A DNA stretch of 64,000 bases from Collybia mongolica (GCA_013420905.1 JAAXNY010000006.1:4216001-4280000); one strand, 5' to 3'; shown: positions 1-12,282, counted from the first letter of the stretch. Numbers and translations are program-made. The notes: generated by a model from the sequence alone, not told the origin.

Positions 1-454
1 ATCAATCGCATGCACACCATTTATTGGCATGCCGCTTGGGGAGGAGGGAATCAGAGTTGCACGACAGAGAGAGCGTGCCGTTCTCTCGTGCTTTCAATGG
101 GGAATGACCTGTATAGAGGAGGTCAAGAGGGAAGAAAGACAGGGCACCACGACACACCACCCATGTCGCATCACGATTCAATCTGAGTGTTGATCACAGC
201 TACCATACTCATCATCCACCGCATTCGCATCAGCAATACCCATATCATAGACATCTGTATCCTTTACACATTTTTATCTGTATTACGAACGAGGCATAGC
301 AATCATTTCTCGGTACATCGGAGTTGCTCACTGAGTAAATTTAAGTTGATGACACGTCCGGGACTGTTGGGCCGGAAGCAAATAAAGCAAACAACCTTTC
401 TGACACAAGTTGGGAGAGCTGGGATACAAATTTCACGCTTAACCAGTTTCCACC
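1..454. other. 5' flank of the ING-type gene, no gene seen
   Basis: I see no coding exon here. One open frame covers 187-486 but has no recognisable protein and runs into the start of the next gene in another frame. The stretch most likely holds the promoter and 5' UTR of the ING-family gene. The context just before its ATG (CCACCATGG) is a strong eukaryotic start context. Confidence 0.4.
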
Positions 455-2045
455 ATGGCGCCAGCCAGAACCCAAGTCAACGCTAACCCCACCAACCGCC
501 ATATCGCGACAGCAAACACCCTAGCACTCCTCGCCGATTACACTCATACATTGGACGCATTACCACTCGAACTCTCTCGTAACTTTGCAGACCTCCGTGA
601 ACTCGATGCAGTCCTTTCAGCCTCCATGGCGTCAATCACTGAAAAAATCCTCGCTCTCACCCAGATGCTCGAGCAGGGAACGAATCGAAAGGAAGAGCGC
701 CTCTGGCTGCTCACTGAGATTGCCGAGGACGCAGGTCGTCTCAAGCTTGGTGACGAGGACAAGATTCGCGTTGCCTGCCAGGCAGCCGACAGCCTCAGGA
801 TGAACAAGGCTCACTTAATTGCGCTGTCTCAAGAAATCCCAGGCTTCGACCCCGCCTCGCTGAACCGCAAAACGACATACCCGCACGTCGCCGCTCGGTC
901 ATACATGCCGGCTGTGTCACTCGAGGGTGGTCGAAGGAGACGAGGGGGGTATGGGTCGCTTCTGGTTAGCATTACGGATCCTAGCCCCGCGAAGAGGAAG
1001 CGGGTGCCCCGAGATGATGACTTGGAGGTATCTCATATGCGGTCGCCCAAGAAAGATAGGACTGGTGAAGCCACGAATTCCCGATCTAGGGCTCGGGCCA
1101 AAAAGTGCGTATGTTTCATCCTATACACACGAATACGAATCGTAACAAATATTCTTAAAGGACCGACAGGGCCCCATCTCCTTCCGAATCCATCGTGTCT
1201 GTCACCTCCCATATTATACCCCCGCCTGCACCAAACAATGCAAGTGGCTCTCGGAACGCTGGGAATGGTGCAGGATCTCGGGGGAACGCTTCAGTATCCG
1301 CTCCTGTGAATAAGCGCGCTCGATCCTCCGCGAACAACGTCAACAACCGAGTTGCTACCCCCCAGCCCAATGAGCGCTACAGCTCCCCACACGACATAGG
1401 CCCGAGCCATGCAAATAGCAATGGTCACGTCAATACTAACTCCCGTAGAGATAACTACCATGTCCCACCATCATCTGTCCACCCATCTCTTCCCATGCCT
1501 TACCAACCGCCTAATGGCATCACCAATGGGCACCGAGCACACTCTAGCACTCCATATGACATGCGTACGATACCCCAACCCCTTGGTATCGCCCCGGATT
1601 GGAATCCGCCCCTCACGCAGCAGTTAGAAGGACCCGGAATGCCCGTTGCGCGCGGGCAGTCGATACATCCCGTACTTCCCATCATCCCTGTTGCTCAAGT
1701 GAGTACAGCAATCCCCCCGGAAGGAGGAGAAGCAGCCGACGGGGATGGCGATGGCGATGACAGGACATATTGTTTCTGTGACGGAATTAGCTACGGGGAA
1801 ATGATTGCCTGTGACGACGCGCAGTGCGAGCGAGAATGGGTTCGTTTCATCTTATTACTTCCCCCCCTCCTTTATTGACCCTCGGCTGTCTCCCACAGTT
1901 CCATCTCGCGTGTATAGGATTAACGGTGCCCCCCGATGGCCGATGGTTCTGCGAAACATGCCGCAATAAGCGAAATGCAAAACGAGCTGGGCGGGGAGGA
2001 AAAAGACGAGCAGCTGGGAGCAGAACAGGGGGAAGAGCGGGGTAA
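455..2045 (+). CDS. ING-family PHD-finger protein (chromatin reader)
   Basis: Three exons, 455-1104, 1170-1839 and 1899-2045, give 488 residues. Residues about 25-130 match the ING N-terminal helical domain. A long Ser/Pro/Asn-rich linker follows. The C-terminus is a PHD finger starting at the Cys pair of TYCFCDG, then SYGEMIACDD and EWFHLACIGL, with the last zinc pair in FCETCRNK. The order and spacing are those of ING PHD fingers, which bind histone H3 trimethylated at Lys4. The family tethers histone acetyltransferase or deacetylase complexes (NuA4, NuA3, Rpd3L) to chromatin. I cannot tell whether this is the Yng2, Yng1 or Pho23 orthologue. The last intron interrupts the PHD finger between EW and FH, and both junctions are canonical GT-AG. 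A downstream acceptor choice at 1160 instead of 1169 would add three residues. Confidence 0.9.
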
Positions 2046-4721
2046 CATCCTTTTCCACGCTGTAGTCGACGTCTGGTTACTTGGTGATGTACACTATTTC
2101 TAATTTCTTTTGGGTGATGATGCAGAGCTGAACCACCGGAACGGGATTCGGAAGATCGAGTATCGGATCAGCAACGAGGACTGCACGGACCACTGATAAG
2201 ATTATTCCTTCTCCTTCCTAGATGTTGCTGGACAAACGCCATCAGTATCAGAACATTCAATCGTGATAGTTTCCATCTCAATGATACCGATGTTCGGAGG
2301 AATCAAAATTGAAAGCCGTCATCTGGATTTGCACATTGCAGTTGATCCCATCATATGAATGCCTTCAAGAGCGGACCAAGCTCATCTGGATATGCTCAAA
2401 GGTGTACCGATACCAACGTCCGTGATGATGACCACGTTCAGGTTGCAATTAACCTGTCGTACACCCTTTGATGTACATATGCCTAAATTCATATACCCAG
2501 GATCTCTTTAGTAATCCTACATGTCATGTCAGGCGGATCCCTTACCACACGAGTATTACTGGCCCCAAAAACGTGGGCCCATTTCTGACTTTTACATACT
2601 TCTCACCTAGGACATAAGGGCCTTTCTAAATCACGAACACGGATCGAATGTACGGCTGTCGACTTCTATTCGGTGATCTTGATATTGACAGAATTACCAG
2701 TGCCTCTTGTTTCTACAGAGAAGGACCGTGTCGTTTGCAATTTCACCATGCAGTAGGACAAGTTTTCTCATGGTTGCAAAACACCAGAGACTTTGCTAGG
2801 CATGTCAATCCCCCGACTTTACATTTGAATGAGGGGGAAGCATATTAAAGTCATCTCCTATCTTCATGGGAAATCGTAATGCAGGTCGTTTAACCCTTGC
2901 TCCAGTACTCCTCATCACATAGACGCTGGTTGTCCGCTCATACCTAAAGGCCTCCTTTTTGCTACGACTACATGGTCTGACAGATTCGTCTGTCAATATG
3001 GGCGCCCTTGGACCTTGATCATTTGGATAACGACACTTGTGCACTTGACGCATGTGACTACCTCAAAGCCTTTGGCTTTTATTGTGCTGATGTAGAAATG
3101 GTGAGTACAGATCTCACTGGCATCTTCTAACGTCGTTATTGACCCTTGGTTTACGTTTCAGGATTCCAATTGCAGATCCGAAATCTGGAGATAAGAAGAA
3201 AGCCAAATATTTATTTGAGTAGCACTCATCCAAAATATCTCAGACACAGTTGCTTTCCGAGAGCTCCGCAGAGACCGTGCACAAGAATGACCAAATTCAT
3301 CTTAACCACCATGCTTCCAAAGCAGCCTTGCAGCCGAACACTCCGCTCAAGAATAAGGCTCCCACGGGTGTCGACCAGGTTTCAGTTCATCGTGGACCCA
3401 AAGTACCCGAATTATCTATAACATTACAGGTAGGCGCTAGGCTGAACGTTCCATAAACAATCGCAACGAACGAAGGTTACCGAACCAGTCCATACAAGAG
3501 AAGGAGATGGGCAATTGGGGCCGTGATTGGCGCGAAGGGTGGAGAAGGTGAGCCAAGTAAGGTCGCTGATAAAACAGCAGCAGGCGAAGCTAAGCCGAGG
3601 CAGGCACTTTCAAGAAAGGAAACAGCAACCAGAGGTACCTGATGCTTTTGAGATGGCATATGGCGGTAGACACGCACAGCCTTCCCCGGAATCCAATCGG
3701 TCTTTCCCAATCGCTTTCCGAATCAAGAAGCAAGGAGCACGAAACTTCACCTGCAGCATGGCACCCAGGCAGTAAAACCAGTACGACGAAATCAGAGCGG
3801 CATACCCATGCTTGCCAAAGTTCAGTCATCGTGCCGCTTCTCTTCACCAACAAGGACGTCAGAAGGATGATGTATGATCGATTGATCACTAAAGATTGGG
3901 GGACATTTGTGCATCAGCAGTTTATAAACCATGGAGGAAGCAAACTCCGCAGGACTTTGGAAGACGAGAAACTCAACCATCCGAGGTTGTCAGTCGACGG
4001 TAACGCGCGGACTGCAAACGATCGAAACACCTAGATTCATCAAGAACTGGTCATGGTCCAAACTGGCATTCTCATGGATATTCATACAACGTGGCTCCAA
4101 TTGCCCGCTGGGGGCTCAATCAGGTCCGTCACGGAAAGTTGTTTGATCCGGTTCCTAGGGTCACTAAAAATAACAATCAGTATTCCCCAGTGCTGGCACC
4201 AGCATTACCTTTTTTGACACTGTCAATCGTTTTGCATCACGACGGTTCTGGGCCTTGTCTACTCGTACTCCAAAGTTTAGCAAGGGCGAAAGGGCGAGTT
4301 ACAGAGAATTGTCCAGGACCTGTGGAAACTACTTGCCTACTTTATACCTGGGCCCTGTATCATCACCGTGACCCAAGACGAACTACTTTTCGTTTCCAGG
4401 TGCTTGTAGCCTGCATAAGGATATCCGAAACGCGACAGGGATCTGACGGGTTGCCTATCAAACATCTCCGAGATCGGCGCCAATGATGACTAACGCTTCT
4501 AAATCCTAGCAGGGAATGGTGTGATCACGCATCGGTTCCCCACTGGCTGACTCTGGTGGGAGCTCAGAGCAACAAGCTGTTAGATGATTTTGTTCAAGTT
4601 GGTGCTTCGAAATTTGTTGATGTGCCATGTCGTCTGTTCCAGGCGCTCTATAAGACACACGATCTGCGCACTGCTCTGAAGTGCTGTTCCCTTCAATTGA
4701 CTTCTCATCCAGTTTTCACAC
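2046..4721. other. 2.7 kb without a recognisable gene; possible decayed coding fragments
   Basis: Open segments exist, but none matches a family I know. On the plus strand, about 3167-3430 reads as a Lys/Ser-rich frame interrupted by one TAG near 3218. It is flanked by an intron-like GTGAGT...TTTCAG (3101-3162) and a GTAGGC donor near 3431. A second Lys-rich frame covers about 3490-3640. These could be exons of a fast-evolving or dead gene, or chance. The last part should hold the promoter of the membrane-protein gene at 4722. Confidence 0.3.
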
Positions 4722-6160
4722 ATGAAAATCTCGATAACAAAGGCAGAACTCGGGGGAACCGTTATTGATTGCCTAGTCTATGGTATCTAAGCCTGTTGTA
4801 TTAATTATCCTGACTAATGTCTGGTCTCAGGAGTGTATCTAGCTATCTTTACACGATCTGTGGAAGTCTTATCTCAAAAAGAAACGTATAATCGTGCCAA
4901 CAAATATCTCTCCGTCGCCACCATCATACTTTTCTGCCTTATCACCGCCGTACGACTGTTCTCGATCAGTCGGACGAACGCTGATTAGTGCGTTTATGCA
5001 GCATCTTGGCCTCGATGTCGATCGCGCCTTTCGGGCTTTCACTGATAACACCGGAATCCCCCATTATGCCGATGGCTATTTCAATATCCTTGCGGGTGGA
5101 GAAGCATTAGCGAAAAATTCTGCATATGTTACGACTACCCTGATCGCTGATATGTTCTTGGTGCGTACTGGAACCTCGTGGCTTGTGCATGTATTTAGGA
5201 TACATCAGATTTTCCGATGTTTTGTCGCATGTGGAAACAGTTATCTCATGATCATTCTCCCATCCCTGCTGTATATTGGAAATTTAGGTCCGTTACCTTC
5301 TTGAACCCCGCCCCTGGTTGCTTATGACACTGTACTTCAGTCACTGCATGTTTAGCCCTTGTAACTTTCAAGCTTGCGGAGGATCCGTCCGGAGGCAAGG
5401 CTGTTGTTGCTGAAGTCATATCTCGTGTCAAGTACATGTATATATGCACGTTAGTTTTGAACCTATGGTGTACCCGTAAGCTAGTTTTTTATACTCCTTT
5501 TGTGGATATCTCTAATACAAAACCCGTAACATAGTTTCTATCGCCGCCCGAGTCTGGAAAGTCCAACGAGATTCAGCAGGTGTCCAAGCTTCTGCTCGAC
5601 GCGTTCTTCGTAACACGGTCGCGATCATTATAGAATCAGGTTGGTCGATAGATTCCCCTTGCTTCATCTCACACCGTCTTACTAGTTTCGCACAGCGGCA
5701 ATCTACTCTGCTTTTACGATTATGCTGATTGCTAGCGCGTCGTACCAAAGTGCACTCATGTATGCTGTTCTTAATCCGGTAGGTTTCCAGCTAGAAAAAG
5801 GCGACATGTACTTATCTTGTTTTTAGATGCCCAGTATCATTGTAAGTCCCTGATTCCAATCCAACTTTGCGATCACGTTTGTAAACTGTTATTATAGGGA
5901 GTCGTGGTGAGTGTCAACTTTAGCGACGTAGCAGAAAATCGCTCACCGCCCGATTCTAGTTCTCTTCTATCATAGTCAGAGTGAGCTCTGGACGGTCGTT
6001 CCCAACAGAAAAGCAATCTGCGATGGAGTTCCGCGGAGCCTCGCGACATAATCACACATCAGACAGGACCTTGAGGACCGTTGACATGATGGGTTCGATT
6101 CTTCCGACCGCAAGCGTACATGTCTACCCGAAAGAGCATAGCGACGACCACGGTGAATAA
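4722..6160 (+). CDS. Multi-pass membrane protein of an Agaricomycete-expanded family, function unknown
   Basis: Ten exons splice to a 321-residue protein: 4722-4782, 4831-4949, 5002-5160, 5209-5287, 5341-5475, 5535-5639, 5696-5778, 5827-5841, 5898-5906 and 5960-6160. All introns are GT-AG and 46-60 nt. The product has about six or seven hydrophobic segments, including LSVATIILFCLITA, LMIILPSLLYIGNL and TVAIIIESAAIYSAFTIML, then IIVRVSSGRS and a hydrophilic tail. I recognise the pattern (a short extracellular N-terminus, an ITAH motif, IIESAAIYS, then a terminal IIVRV) as one of the many uncharacterised multi-TM proteins of mushroom genomes. No enzyme or receptor signature is evident. Exons 8 and 9 are only 15 and 9 nt. 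It converges on the GGPP synthase gene, with 88 nt between the stop codons. Confidence 0.75.
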
Positions 6161-6248
6161 TGAGGTCCTGTTCGGGTATTTCGGGTTTGTGACAGACAAC
6201 TGTCAACTACTTTACATCACAATAATACGTGCTCCTCATGAGCTGCGT

Positions 6249-7655
6249 TCATACTCGGAACATCTCAAGTAATTTCTCCAGCCGCGGATTTCCGCCCAGC
6301 CTCTGCACCTCCGTGTCTGCAAGCTGTTGCATAGCACGAAGTACTTCCAATGTATAATCAAGGGATTTGCTGCGATCCCGCATGTGTGCGATGGCTTTCT
6401 TTTTCAATGTCGGGGTTTTGGGTCGTTGACGAATTATATCTTCAATCGTTTGAAGGCTCAGTAAAAGTGGTGTCCAAAATGAAAACTCTCTGGGAAACGC
6501 ACCAATAATCTCAGTATCTGATGTATCGGTGTGTATTGCATGGACCACGGGAAAAGAGAATTTTCCCTCGGTAAGGTCCTCGGCAAATCCTTTGGTGCTT
6601 GTGTACTGATGTATCAACTGTCAATCATACACCCAGATACACGGGCACCAAAGTTCTCACTGTTGCATCAAGGAGATTCTTGTAATCATCGCGGATCTGA
6701 TACATGGCTCCTATGATGTTAATGAATGGGACATAGTCTCTAAAAAAATGATGAGATGGTTATATTTCCACCGCTCGCGAAGGCTTACTCGTCCTGATGT
6801 GCCGTTGCGCATGCCATCATGAGTCTTACCAGAATTCGAAACAAACCACCGGTCTCTGTGAAGACGGGCCTGTGAGGGGATGTCAAAAGCTTCCGGTTGA
6901 AAGACGTACTATTCTTGATCATATCGATATACTGGGCCTCAGTCGGGCATTGTACCTTGTCTCGCCAGGAGATATCCAAGGCCTGCCCTCTATGAGCATC
7001 CAAAAGCCCTTCTATGAGAATATGAACACATCTAAACTAGGTGAAACGGCAAACGTTTTTACCAGTGATTATCTGCTCGGGTGTTATTGGCATCCCAGAA
7101 GGACCCTTGCTAGCTTGCATCAAGCCGTTAAGGGCAAGGGCGTCGCTATACACTTTGATCACAATATAGGAAGCTGAATTGATAGTATGTGGTACCCCAT
7201 ACACGTGGTGGGCCACTACAAAAATCACCATCCAGTGTCGAAGCTGACGGTCTCCGAAGCAACACATTACCTGGTTGTCCACGGCGAAGATCTGAGCCGT
7301 CTTCAATATCATCGAATCTATACAGTAATACGAGCGCAAGTCAATCAGTATTACCCCCTTGAGTGCCTCGCGCACGTACAGAAGACAGTCGTTTTGAAGC
7401 ATGGATGATATTTTAATGATCAGGGCTAGCTGTTCTGGGGGGACATGGAACCAATCATTGAGGGCATTGGCCATATGACGAACAACTTCTTTGCCCGGAG
7501 TAGACGTCAAGTACGTGTAAGGCGCCATGATATTCTGCGGGGGTTGGAGTCTTAAGATACTACTACCGCTGATGTTCTGGTCTTACTGATTCATGTTCTT
7601 CTGTCCATTCGGAGACGCTGACAAGTTTCTCGAACAAGCCTGTGTGAATAGACAT
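6249..7655 (-). CDS. Geranylgeranyl diphosphate synthase (polyprenyl synthetase)
   Basis: Nine exons (7655-7587, 7534-7380, 7317-7271, 7215-7063, 7011-6910, 6855-6789, 6739-6661, 6617-6503, 6439-6249) give 325 residues, the usual length. The enzyme condenses farnesyl diphosphate with isopentenyl diphosphate to give C20 diphosphate for protein prenylation, carotenoids and diterpenes. The first aspartate-rich motif is FDDIEDGSDLRRGQP and the second is QIRDDYKNL. Family landmarks also seen are PYTYLTSTPGKEV near the N-terminus, HRGQALDISWRD, NKTGGLFRI and GFAEDLTEGKFSFPVVHAI. Exon 3, which carries most of the first motif, is only 47 nt. I chose the ATG at 7655 because the next Met would drop the N-terminal helix. 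Whether it is the housekeeping copy or a secondary-metabolism paralogue cannot be told from this window; no terpene cyclase or P450 lies beside it. Confidence 0.92.
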
Positions 7656-8403
7656 CGGCGGGTGGTGTGCGAGCTCTAAGGGGGGATACTAGGGCTGTTG
7701 AGTTGGGTGGGATCAAGACCAGGCTATACTATATTTGTTCGTTGGTTAAGAATAGGACGATTTATCATCCGGTCTGCGTAAGGGATGTTCGCTTGTGAAA
7801 GTCTGGAAAACAAGCATGCTATGACCTGAACCTTCTTACGTTGAATTGTTCTTGTTCAGTTAGGTTGGGGTTCTCCAATTTAATGGGATCTCAGTGAGGC
7901 TGTTCTCTCCACACACATAAATTCGCGAACGCTTGAAATAAGCGGGGAGTGTTGACGTGGACACCTCGCCGCTGATGATAGGTGCAAACAAAATTCTACT
8001 TTTTGTTATCCTTCGATAACAATGTATAGTTGATGATTTCAGGGCGTTTCGACCTCGAGGCCCTGGAGAAATGTTTGTAAATCCTTTCTCAGGTGATTGT
8101 GGAGGTGCTTTGAACCACCAAGGACTCGAGGAGTAAACGACGATCGAATTCGTAGCACAGGCGCAGAACGAGGCAGACCTATGTGGAGCCGTTCGCTCCC
8201 GCAGTTCAAGTCAGGGCTTGACAACTTCAAATCGGTGAGATACAACTCTACAATGGCGCGCATTGTAGGATCAGCGAAGATATGTGGGGAAAGATAGATC
8301 TAGTAGCAGCTTCGTTTAAGTCTCGCTGGTAGATTGTATCGCGGAGGTGGTGAGGGTAATATTACTGGAGTTGTCCTGTTGGGGAACAACCGGAATAAGG
8401 TCC
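7656..8403. other. Intergenic, promoter side of the GGPP synthase gene
   Basis: No exon chain with consistent phases was found on either strand. The minus-strand frame 8263-8039 and the plus-strand frame 8097-8297 overlap each other and show no known motif. The segment nearest 7656 should carry the GGPP synthase promoter. Confidence 0.35.
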
Positions 8404-8838
8404 TTAGGAAAGATAGTGCAATAGGATAATTTTGACATAGCACTGAGCCCCTCTGGCCTCTGAGAAAAATATACCCAAAAGAAGGGCTTTCCTATACCTG
8501 GGAGCATGATGTCCGGCATAACCAAATTTCCATCTGGGCTGGGATGCAGCAAAAACGTGCGTAGCCTTCCATAATATCAACAGCCCACGCCATGCAGGAT
8601 CAGACGTAAAAAGATCTTACTCTTCTCGAAGCTGTGCAAGCTCCTTATAGAGAAAAGACTCGGATTTGACCGATCCCACGCAGGAGCTCGGTAAGAAGAT
8701 TGGAGTCGTGGCTTGGAAGTGGAAGATGTGTGTATTTTTTTTTGGCTGACACTTCATGCGTGTAAGCAGTTTTGTCAAGTTGAGCCTGGTACTGGGATTA
8801 GAGGAAGGTAGATTTAAAGGAGGGGAGTTTGCTGGCAT
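8404..8838 (-). CDS. Possible small spliced gene, unknown product
   Basis: Three segments, 8838-8621, 8538-8498 and 8459-8404, join through GT-AG introns with matching phases into an open frame of about 104 codons ending in TAA. Readable pieces are SESFLYKELAQLREED and MLPEARGAQCYVK. I recognise no domain. The first segment contains a run of nine A residues that could instead mark an intron, so the N-terminal half is doubtful. It sits between the GGPP synthase and the NR2C2AP-like gene, all on the minus strand. It could equally be non-coding. Confidence 0.3.
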
Positions 8839-9099
8839 GTTTCTGAGATGGCATTTAGTTTGCGATATAAATAGGTGGTGAAAAACAAGGTACTGGGCGC
8901 CTGTGGTTCAGTGACGACACCATATGGCTAGAAATAGAAGAATCGTACGGGGTTTCGCTAGCTTTGGCCTGTAACCCCTGGATCGTCGCGATCGTTTGAG
9001 CGAGTCTGATTTAATGAACGTAAAGACCCATGCAAAAGCCACCTTTCCTGATACTCTCCAGCCATCGCTCCAAACTGGTGAGTTCGGGATAAGACTCGG

Positions 9100-9669
9100 T
9101 CATGTAAGCACTGTTCCCTCTAACTTCAAGTCATACATGGTAATCCTGCCGAAGAAATCAGAGCTCGTTTCAAAGACCAGCTTGACCGAGGTGACTCCTC
9201 CGTCGATATCACCAGATATTGGGGGATATAAATCAAACGACTGCCTTCGGTTGACATCTTCTGGGTATATGGCCTTCAACAGACTCCATGTTTTCTTGTT
9301 GGTTGGATCCGAACTCGTATAGACAGAGCACTGTGTCCCCACAAACCCACCTTGGAAGGTAAGAAGTGCTCGTTTTGGGATCACTGGAGTGTCAAATGAG
9401 AGTTGGATAAACTGTGGCAGTCCCTGAGTTTACATGGTGTATTATAATATGAATATAAATCTTTCGGATCGGGTAGAAGCCTTCGCACCTCCAACGAAGT
9501 CCAGCACGTTTCTGGACTATTATCGATGATATGTTTTTTGCCAACGGACTTGTCCAGAGTCGAACTGACTCTGCCAGGCGGAAAGATCAGACAAAGTGTT
9601 GGCTAGCATGTAATCAACAAACTTAAGAGCTGTCTCCGGGGTGATGAGCGAGATCAGATCGCCCGACAT
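9100..9669 (-). CDS. NR2C2-associated protein (TRA16)-like, discoidin-fold small protein
   Basis: Three exons (9669-9623, 9570-9489, 9423-9100) give 150 residues. The order of motifs follows the animal NR2C2AP family of about 140 residues: SLITPETALKVSSTLDK, GKKHIIDNSPETCWTS, LLTFQGGFVGTQC, IYPEDVNRRQSFDL, and the C-terminal FGRITMYDLKLEG. The fold is the galactose-binding, discoidin-like beta-sandwich. In animals the protein is a repressor partner of an orphan nuclear receptor. Fungi lack that receptor, so only the fold and family are transferred here, not the function. All three exons are needed to restore the conserved order, which supports the model. Confidence 0.8.
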
Positions 9670-10009
9670 GACGAACGAAAACACTTTGAAGAGGCCGAAA
9701 TTGACGGCGAGACTATTTTCAGGGAGTTTGTGCCTGCTTGGATTGGGCTCATGATCAGACCGGAGAGTCTGACAATATTAACAAAGAGAACACCGACCTT
9801 CTCCTGCTATTGTACACCGTGATTTTGAATATCACAACCAGGTCATAAGACTGAAAACCTATCTGATATCATATACGCAGTTGTGAGGGTTTAGCCGGGT
9901 CCTATAGGTGAGCGTGGTTTCAAACATCACTTTTAAGGGACGGGCGCGTCATGACTATTCTGACCTAATGACAGGCCAAACTTGTGTCCACTGCTGAGCT
10001 CCGACCACC

Positions 10010-11816
10010 ATGCACGCGCAGCAACAGCCAAGGCCACAGTCGACGTTCGACCCTAGACAGTATCCTCAACCTGGCAACTCTCAGGAGCCGTCACAGGACT
10101 TTCAACATCAGCAATTCCAGAGGGAGCCGCAACAATTTCAACATCCACGAGAATCACTATATCAGCCGGACTCTCAGTACCAACCAGACCATCAGTACAA
10201 CCCCGCAATACCAAACAACTACTCTCGTCCCAGCAGAGAACTCCCAAGGCCACTCCCGGGGCAGCAGCAACCCGACTTCAACTACGACGCGGAGGACAAT
10301 TACGACGATTCACCGGATCTCGACGACAACGACGGCTTCTTCAACGGGTCACCTGGCAATGGCCTCGCAAATCCCTCGTTTCCCGATCAACCCCCCACGA
10401 GCTCTCTCGCCACGCAGTCCGTGAGAGCACCCTCGCCGCCGCCTGCCGGCCCCATCCTCGATCATTCTCATCTCCGTCCTGGCAAACAAGCGGCCCTGTT
10501 GTCGCATGAACGCACACTTGAACTTTACCGCGCAAATGCGAAGAAGACGCAGGATCCAGACCTCCAGTTTGAGTTCGCCGTATTCATGATCGATGCATCG
10601 AAATCCCTCCCCATTCCACCTTCGACACCCGGGAACCTTCTCCAGGTTGAGAAAGCGATTGAGAAGCGTGATGAGCTTATCCGGGAGTCTACGGCCCTCC
10701 TCAAGCGACTCGCTGATCGGGGCCACCCCGCGTCGCAGTACTTCCTTGCGGATTGCTACGCGAACGGTATCGGAACTGTGAAGTCAAAGCAAGACTTCGA
10801 TCGAGCGTACCCTCTCTTCGTTCTGGCCGCAAAGCACGGTCATCCCGACGCGGCGTATCGAGCAGGAACGTGCTGTGAAAATGGATGGGGGTGCCGGCGG
10901 GAGTCGGCCAAAGCCCTCCAGTTCTTCCGAAAAGCTGCCGCCGCTTTGCATCCAGGCGCCATGTACCGCCTGGGTATCGCAGAGCTAAATGGGGAACTTG
11001 GGCTGTCGAAGCGGCCTAAGGAGGGCGTAAAGTGGTTAAAACGGAGCGCGGAACATGCAACAGCCGAATTTCCTCACGCATTGCATGAGCTGGCGCTATT
11101 ACACGAAAGGGGAATAGATAACGTTCTATTTGTGGACTTTGAGTATTCGACAGAGCTGTTAGCGCAGGCGGCTGAACTTGGGTATGCACCGAGTGCGTAT
11201 AGACTGGGGGAATGTTATGAGTATGGGAAGATGGGCTGTCCACAAGATCCCGCATTATCCATTCATTATTATGTGTGTTTTATCCTTTTGTGCTATCGGA
11301 CGTTCGTTACTAATACTGTTCACAAATATCAGAATATAGCGGCACAACAAAACCATAGGGACGCGTGCTTTGCGCTGACAGCTTGGTACCTTGTCGGGTC
11401 ACCTGGCGTCTTGCCGCAATCAGACACGGAGGCCTTCCTGTGGGCACAGAAGGCTGCAGAAGCTGGCTTAGCCAAAGCAATGTATGCTGTCGGTTACTTC
11501 TTGGAGGTAGGCATTGGCACCACCCCAAGCATGCCCGAGTGAGTCTTGTTATTATTCGACTTTTACTTCATGCCAAATGGAGGCTGGAACACGCACTTTT
11601 CATTTTCTGTTTACTGATCATGGTCCACATTGCAGGGCCATCTCATACTACAAAAGGGCAACTGAGCTAGGCGACAAACGTGCGGCTCAGCGGTTGAAAG
11701 GTTCGCCTAATCAACCTATGCATCAGCCGGGAGGCCCTGGGTCAGTGCTCCACAGAGGCGACGGTGGGGATGGAGAGGGCAAAGGCGGGAAAGACAAAGA
11801 CTGTGTCATTATGTAG
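10010..11816 (+). CDS. SKT5: Skt5/Chs4-like Sel1-repeat protein, probable chitin synthase activator
   Basis: Exons 10010-11272, 11333-11538 and 11636-11816 give 549 residues. The first 150 residues are Gln/Pro-rich and disordered. From about residue 160 (HERTLELYRANAKKTQDP) onward, tandem Sel1 repeats follow, for example ASQYFLADCYANGIGT, AAYRAGTCCENGWGC and AMYRLGIAELNGE. The protein ends in KDCVIM, a CAAX box, just as yeast Skt5 ends with a prenylation motif. Yeast Skt5 activates chitin synthase III and links it to the bud neck. The same role is likely for the basidiomycete enzyme but is inference. The tail before the CAAX box is Gly/Asp/Lys-rich. Methionine as the last CAAX residue suggests farnesylation. 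The start at 10010 is supported by the CACCATGC context and by an unbroken open frame. Confidence 0.88.
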
Positions 11817-12282
11817 GTCAGGAGGTGACCACTGCGGTCCATGGAATAAACCATCAGACCGTCGGGAGATACATTAGACGAGCCCAATAATGGATGGATC
11901 ACAGGGACCCTCTTCCCACTACTTTCTTTCACCACACTCCTCCCTGGTGGCTTCTACCTCCAACCATTTTCTGCTACTCCCCTACATCGTGATCGTACAT
12001 TTTTTTAAAATCTTAGCTGTTGCATAGCCTCAATTACGCTCGTTCGTTGTCTTGTCTCTCACTCTAACTTTATACGGACTTTTTCAAGTAATCTAGACAA
12101 ATAATTAGGAACACCTTTCCTCCTTAGATGCATTTTAACCTGACGCGATGAAGTTGGCCTAAAGATACCACCGACTCAAAAGAGCCTCCAAGAAAGGAGT
12201 AAAGCGGTGAAGAAAGGCGAGTCCAATTGCAAATAGACTCATTTCCCGTCTCCGGCATTGTGTTCCAGTCGGGGTGCAAAAG
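11817..12282. other. 3' region of SKT5, no gene seen
   Basis: The sequence after the SKT5 stop is T-rich and contains no supported exon on either strand. It probably holds the SKT5 3' UTR and the termination region of the tRNA gene that follows. On the minus strand the first T run downstream of the tRNA lies in the opposite-strand A-rich stretch near 12230. Confidence 0.35.

Noticed and set aside
187..486. Open frame of 99 codons upstream of the ING gene
   Set aside because: No recognisable content, and it overlaps the true start in another frame; more likely 5' UTR.
6249..11816. A terpenoid biosynthetic cluster around the GGPP synthase
   Set aside because: Neighbours are a membrane protein, an NR2C2AP-like protein and Skt5; no cyclase, P450 or methyltransferase is present, so the gene alone does not make a cluster.
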